A stretch of DNA of 36,324 bases, taken from Oscillospiraceae bacterium (lineage in GTDB: Bacteria > Bacillota > Clostridia > WRLR01). Position 1 is the stretch's first letter. Every line of letters begins with the position of its first letter. Shown here piece after piece: positions 33,824-36,324 of the stretch. Location of the stretch: assembly GCA_009777515.1 (NCBI GenBank), contig WRLR01000031.1, positions 1 through 36,324 on the forward strand, in the 5' to 3' direction. The translations under genes and the position numbers were made by a program. The notes beneath the pieces were generated by a model. That model worked only from the letters and a program-made list of their open reading frames with translations. It made no database searches and was not told the DNA's origin.

Positions 33824-34412
33824 GGCTGGCGGGGGAGCCAGGCTGCTTTTGCATGTGTGCTGCGGCCCTTGCGCGATTTCGCCCCTGGCTTCCATGCCCG
33901 ATGGCATGGATGTAACCGGTCTGTTTTACAACCCGAACATACACCCGCAGGGCGAGCTTCAACGCCGGCTGGCCGGGGCGGTGCAAGTGTTTTCCGGGGA
34001 GGGTCGCGCACTGATAGTCATGGATGAATGCGCGCAAGGCGAGTGGGAGGCGTTCGAGGCGCCGACGCCGACGCCGACGCCGACGCCAGCGTCGGCGCCT
34101 GACGGCCCGCCCGGGCCCGACATGCAAAAGCGGGCGAGGTGTGCGATGTGCTACCTAAAAAGGCTGTCGTATACGGCGGAGGCCGCGCGGGACGGTGGTT
34201 TTGATTGCTTTTCCACGACGCTGCTCGTCAGCCCGTACCAAGATCATTGGCTCATCAAAAGCACGTGCGATGATCTGTCGAAAAAATTCAATGTCGATTT
34301 TTATTATGTGGACTGGCGCCCCCTCTTTCGCGGAGGCCAAAAGGAGGCCCGGGATCTGGGCCTGTACAGGCAAAAATACTGCGGCTGCATATTTTCCGCC
34401 CAAGGCGGCTAG
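33816..34412 (+). CDS. queH: Epoxyqueuosine reductase QueH
   Basis: QueH catalyses the last step of queuosine synthesis, reducing epoxyqueuosine in tRNA; it is the non-cobalamin alternative to QueG. About 198 residues. Motifs: [70 protein letters not shown], and the C-terminal [11 protein letters not shown]. The Cys pairs are the iron-sulfur and catalytic ligands of the family. The segment before CAMCY has a run of Pro-Thr repeats (34069-34090) not normal for QueH. The start at 33816 overlaps the ruvB stop and leaves the short N-terminus typical of QueH; an ATG at 33795 is less likely. ruvB often neighbours queuosine genes. Confidence 0.92.
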   Translation: MNEAGGGARLLLHVCCGPCAISPLASMPDGMDVTGLFYNPNIHPQGELQRRLAGAVQVFSGEGRALIVMDECAQGEWEAFEAPTPTPTPTPASAPDGPPGPDMQKRARCAMCYLKRLSYTAEAARDGGFDCFSTTLLVSPYQDHWLIKSTCDDLSKKFNVDFYYVDWRPLFRGGQKEARDLGLYRQKYCGCIFSAQGG

Positions 34413-34417
34413 GCATT

Positions 34418-34446
34418 GGCGCGGGGGTGCCCCGCCCGCGCCTTTG
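34418..34446 (+). terminator. Hairpin after queH
   Basis: GGCGCGGG (34418-34425) pairs with CCCGCGCC (34435-34442) around a 9-nt loop, followed by only TTT. It is a weak terminator candidate between convergent genes. Confidence 0.5.
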
Positions 34447-34469
34447 CAATACGCGCGTTTACCCACGCG

Positions 34470-34889
34470 TCACTCGGCTTTCATATGCTTGTCGACCAGT
34501 TTGTCTATTGGGCCCACGGCTATGCTGTTTTGGGTGAGGGCCTGGAGGCCGAGCATCAGCATCAGCAGCTTCCTCCCGATCACAAGGGCGGTGTCAACAA
34601 AACTGATGAAACTGGTGACGGGCCTGACAGTGAACGACTGCCCGAATATGCCGATGAAATTGTTTATCAAGTTGAATAAATCGGGTACGAGCGCGATGAG
34701 GGCGCGGAGCAGCGCGACCCCGACCAAGATGGCGAAAGCCTTGACTGCGGCTTTTTTCAGCCATTCGCTCTCCTCAAAAAGCAGTATATAGCCCGCAATC
34801 AGCGTCAGCGCCAGGAACCCGTCGAACAGCGCTACGAAATACACCGCCGCCCCTAACAACCCGATAGATATGCCTAGTTTTGTTTTCAT
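34470..34889 (-). CDS. Small membrane protein of unknown function
   Basis: 139 residues with three or four hydrophobic segments (IGLLGAAVYFVALFDGFLALTLIAGYILLF, VKAFAILVGVALLRALIALV, LLMLMLGLQAL). The spacing suggests a small polytopic protein. I do not recognise a family. The start at 34889 is supported by AAGGAG 7-8 bp upstream on the minus strand; a frame from 34919 adds 10 residues over this site. Single gene with a candidate promoter at 34944-34972. Confidence 0.65.
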   Translation of the reverse strand: MKTKLGISIGLLGAAVYFVALFDGFLALTLIAGYILLFEESEWLKKAAVKAFAILVGVALLRALIALVPDLFNLINNFIGIFGQSFTVRPVTSFISFVDTALVIGRKLLMLMLGLQALTQNSIAVGPIDKLVDKHMKAE

Positions 34890-34943
34890 GTTACGACTCC
34901 TTTTTAGATAATAATACATAATGGTTTTTGTGCATTATTACGT

Positions 34944-34972
34944 ATTTTATTCAGCGAAACAAATTTTATCAA
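34944..34972 (-). promoter_or_regulatory. Promoter for small membrane protein
   Basis: On the minus strand: TTGATA (34972-34967), 17 bp, TAAAAT (34949-34944), about 55 bp before the start codon at 34889. Confidence 0.55.
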
Positions 34973-35066
34973 ATAAAATACACAAATGCAACAACGCCAG
35001 CACCTTTATTACGCCCCGTCGACGCCCCCAAACGCACCCCGCGCACCCCGTACGCGCCGCCTTGGG

Positions 35067-35095
35067 TTGCGCTGAGCGGCGCTCGGATGTATAAT
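35067..35095 (+). promoter_or_regulatory. Candidate promoter for AMIN-domain gene
   Basis: TTGCGC (35067-35072), 17 bp, TATAAT (35090-35095). It lies about 65 bp before the ATG at 35161, with a 16-bp tandem repeat between. Confidence 0.45.
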
Positions 35096-35099
35096 GTTG

Positions 35100-35131
35100 T
35101 TTCAGTTACATACTATTTCAGTTATATACTA
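35100..35131. repeat. 16-bp tandem direct repeat in leader
   Basis: TTTCAGTTACATACTA (35100-35115) and TTTCAGTTATATACTA (35116-35131) differ at one base. They start 5 bp after the -10 candidate, a good place for a repressor or for an alternative promoter. Confidence 0.7.
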
Positions 35132-35160
35132 ATGATGAGGCAAGTCAGCGGGGTATATCG

Positions 35161-36324
35161 ATGCGTTATCATAGAGCAAAAGCATTTTTTGTCTTCGCAA
35201 TTTTTTCATTGAGCTTAATTTTATCGCCGTTGCTCGCGTACGGCGCCGCAGGCGGCGACGTACGCATTGACGTCGTTAATGACACTGTCACAGGCGTCGG
35301 AAATGGCGTCGGCACTGGCGCTGATGTCGGCGCGCAAAACGGGGCGGCGGCCTCGTCGCGCGTCAGAAGCGCCCGCTATTCCGCTTCCGGCGGCGTGGAG
35401 ACAATAACTGTCAATGTGGATCGCTACGACGACGTGCATGCGTTTTTTCTGTCTGGCCCCAACCGTTATGTCATGGACATAAAAGGCGCCACGCTGCCTG
35501 CAGGTCATTATAGCATCGAGGTGGGGATGGGCAGCGTCCTGCGTATCAGGTTCAGCATGTTCGACGCCCAGACCGCCAGGTTCGTCGTCGATTTGTCACA
35601 AGAAACAAGCTTCGCGCTCAACGCCGGCAAAGGCTTCATAAAGGCCGAGGCCCAAACGGGAGCGGCGGACGCGGAGCCTGTGATGTGGTCGCCTGAATCC
35701 GGCGGCGGCGACGACGCCTACGCCATTGATTATATGGCGCACGCGGACGAACTGAACGAGGGCATGCAGCAGCTTCCGGGGGCCTCGCCGACGCCGCGGC
35801 CAAATTCTGCCTCGGCGCAGGTAGCGCGCACCCCGAGGCCCACGCGCATCCCCGCGCTCGCTCCCACGCCAACGCCGCCCAGGCGCGCGACGCCGAGGAT
35901 ACCGATGCCCGAGCAGACGCCGGCGCCCGAGCCCGGGCCCGAGCAGGGGCAGGCGTACGATCCGCTGGTTATTCCACCGCCGATAATTACAAAGGACGAG
36001 TTCAGGCTCGACATAGCGCCCGGGCTGAGGGTAATAGCTTCGTTTAAAAACGGGGCAAACACATGCACAATCGAGGCGCCGGGGGGGCTCGCGGAACGCT
36101 CCAGGGTCATACGGGGCGAGGAAGCGCCGCGCGTCGCGGTCGAGATACCCTTTTCGCTGCCCGGCGGATTGGCCGGCAGCAAGTCTTTGGCGATTAATTC
36201 CGATGTACTAAAGGGCGTCAGCGTGTCCCAGCCGGACGCCGGCCATATCCGCATATCGCTGGACGTGCGGGAAAGGGTGGGCGTCGAAACCGTCACGGAG
36301 GGCGATAAACTCGTATTTAAGCTG
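35161..36324 (+). CDS. Exported AMIN-domain protein, 3'-truncated by window edge
   Basis: The frame is open for 388 codons to the end of the window. N-terminal signal peptide (AFFVFAIFSLSLILSPLLAYG, cleavage near AYG-A). An AMIN-like domain covers about residues 80-165 (ETITVNVDRYDDVHAFFLSGPNRYVMDIKGATLP, then RIRFSMFDAQTARFVVDLS). A Pro/Thr/Arg-rich linker runs from about 205 to 275, and a second, more diverged AMIN-like region follows from about 280. AMIN domains bind peptidoglycan and often precede an Amidase_3 catalytic domain, so this may be an N-acetylmuramoyl-L-alanine amidase whose catalytic part lies beyond the window. The ribosome site is a weak CGGGG about 7 bp before the ATG. Confidence 0.8.
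   Translation, partial: MRYHRAKAFFVFAIFSLSLILSPLLAYGAAGGDVRIDVVNDTVTGVGNGVGTGADVGAQNGAAASSRVRSARYSASGGVETITVNVDRYDDVHAFFLSGPNRYVMDIKGATLPAGHYSIEVGMGSVLRIRFSMFDAQTARFVVDLSQETSFALNAGKGFIKAEAQTGAADAEPVMWSPESGGGDDAYAIDYMAHADELNEGMQQLPGASPTPRPNSASAQVARTPRPTRIPALAPTPTPPRRATPRIPMPEQTPAPEPGPEQGQAYDPLVIPPPIITKDEFRLDIAPGLRVIASFKNGANTCTIEAPGGLAERSRVIRGEEAPRVAVEIPFSLPGGLAGSKSLAINSDVLKGVSVSQPDAGHIRISLDVRERVGVETVTEGDKLVFKL

Noticed and set aside
35636-36296. Long minus-strand frames opposite the AMIN-domain gene
   Set aside because: They are Arg/Pro/Ser-rich shadows of a GC-rich Pro/Thr linker, with no ribosome site; the plus-strand frame has a signal peptide and AMIN pattern.

Overview
The window looks like a chromosomal segment of an anaerobic Bacillota (Clostridia-like) bacterium, probably an uncultured gut-type lineage. 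Reasons: a one-piece pyruvate:ferredoxin oxidoreductase, a T-box leader, lipobox signal peptides, strong GGAGG-type ribosome sites, LplB/YtcP-type sugar permeases without their own ATPase, and the prmA-rsmE and ruvB-queH pairs. GC content is fairly high in most genes and visibly lower from about 26.6 to 32.7 kb. No rRNA, tRNA, CRISPR array, phage genes or transposase genes were seen.

Layout. 1-2.1 kb: prmA (cut by the window start) and rsmE, both translation-machinery methyltransferases. 2.4-6.4 kb: a sugar ABC importer (lipoprotein plus two permeases). 6.6-9.5 kb: an FmdB-type zinc ribbon, a polytopic membrane protein, a membrane-anchored thioredoxin-fold protein without the CXXC, and a 3-hydroxyisobutyrate-dehydrogenase-like enzyme. 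9.7-10.7 kb (minus): a divergent transaldolase-like protein. 11-14.6 kb: PFOR. 14.7-16.7 kb: a T-box leader whose specifier reads UAC (Tyr), followed by a sodium:solute symporter. 16.8-18.5 kb: an acyl-CoA synthetase. 18.5-24.6 kb: a catabolic block with a nucleoside hydrolase, an LDH2-type dehydrogenase, a sugar isomerase and a Gfo/Idh dehydrogenase on the minus strand, and a TIM-barrel-like protein divergent from them. 25-26.6 kb: a zinc-ribbon protein and a CPBP protease. 27-32.7 kb: a second sugar importer followed by a GH36 alpha-galactosidase. 32.8-34.4 kb: ruvB-queH. 34.5-34.9 kb: a small membrane protein (minus). 35.2 kb to the end: an exported AMIN-domain protein cut by the window end.

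How it fits together. The organism appears to take up and break down plant-type sugars. The second importer plus GH36 suggests import and internal cleavage of alpha-galactosides. The isomerase and Gfo/Idh genes suggest oxidation of a sugar or polyol. Pyruvate would then feed PFOR. Neither importer carries an ATPase, so a shared MsmX-like ATPase elsewhere is inferred.

The most unusual signals lie outside ordinary gene function. (1) A family of intergenic hairpins has a constant GTAG head and a 9-bp stem whose sequence differs from copy to copy; related hairpins sit as inverted pairs inside ~130-bp elements with shared terminal inverted repeats (REP/REPIN- or MITE-like). (2) Low-complexity insertions, including a collagen-like Gly-X-Y run, interrupt housekeeping enzymes. 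(3) A tyrosine T-box sits in front of a symporter of unassigned substrate. (4) A 19-bp iteron-like array lies in the divergent promoter region at 23.6 kb.
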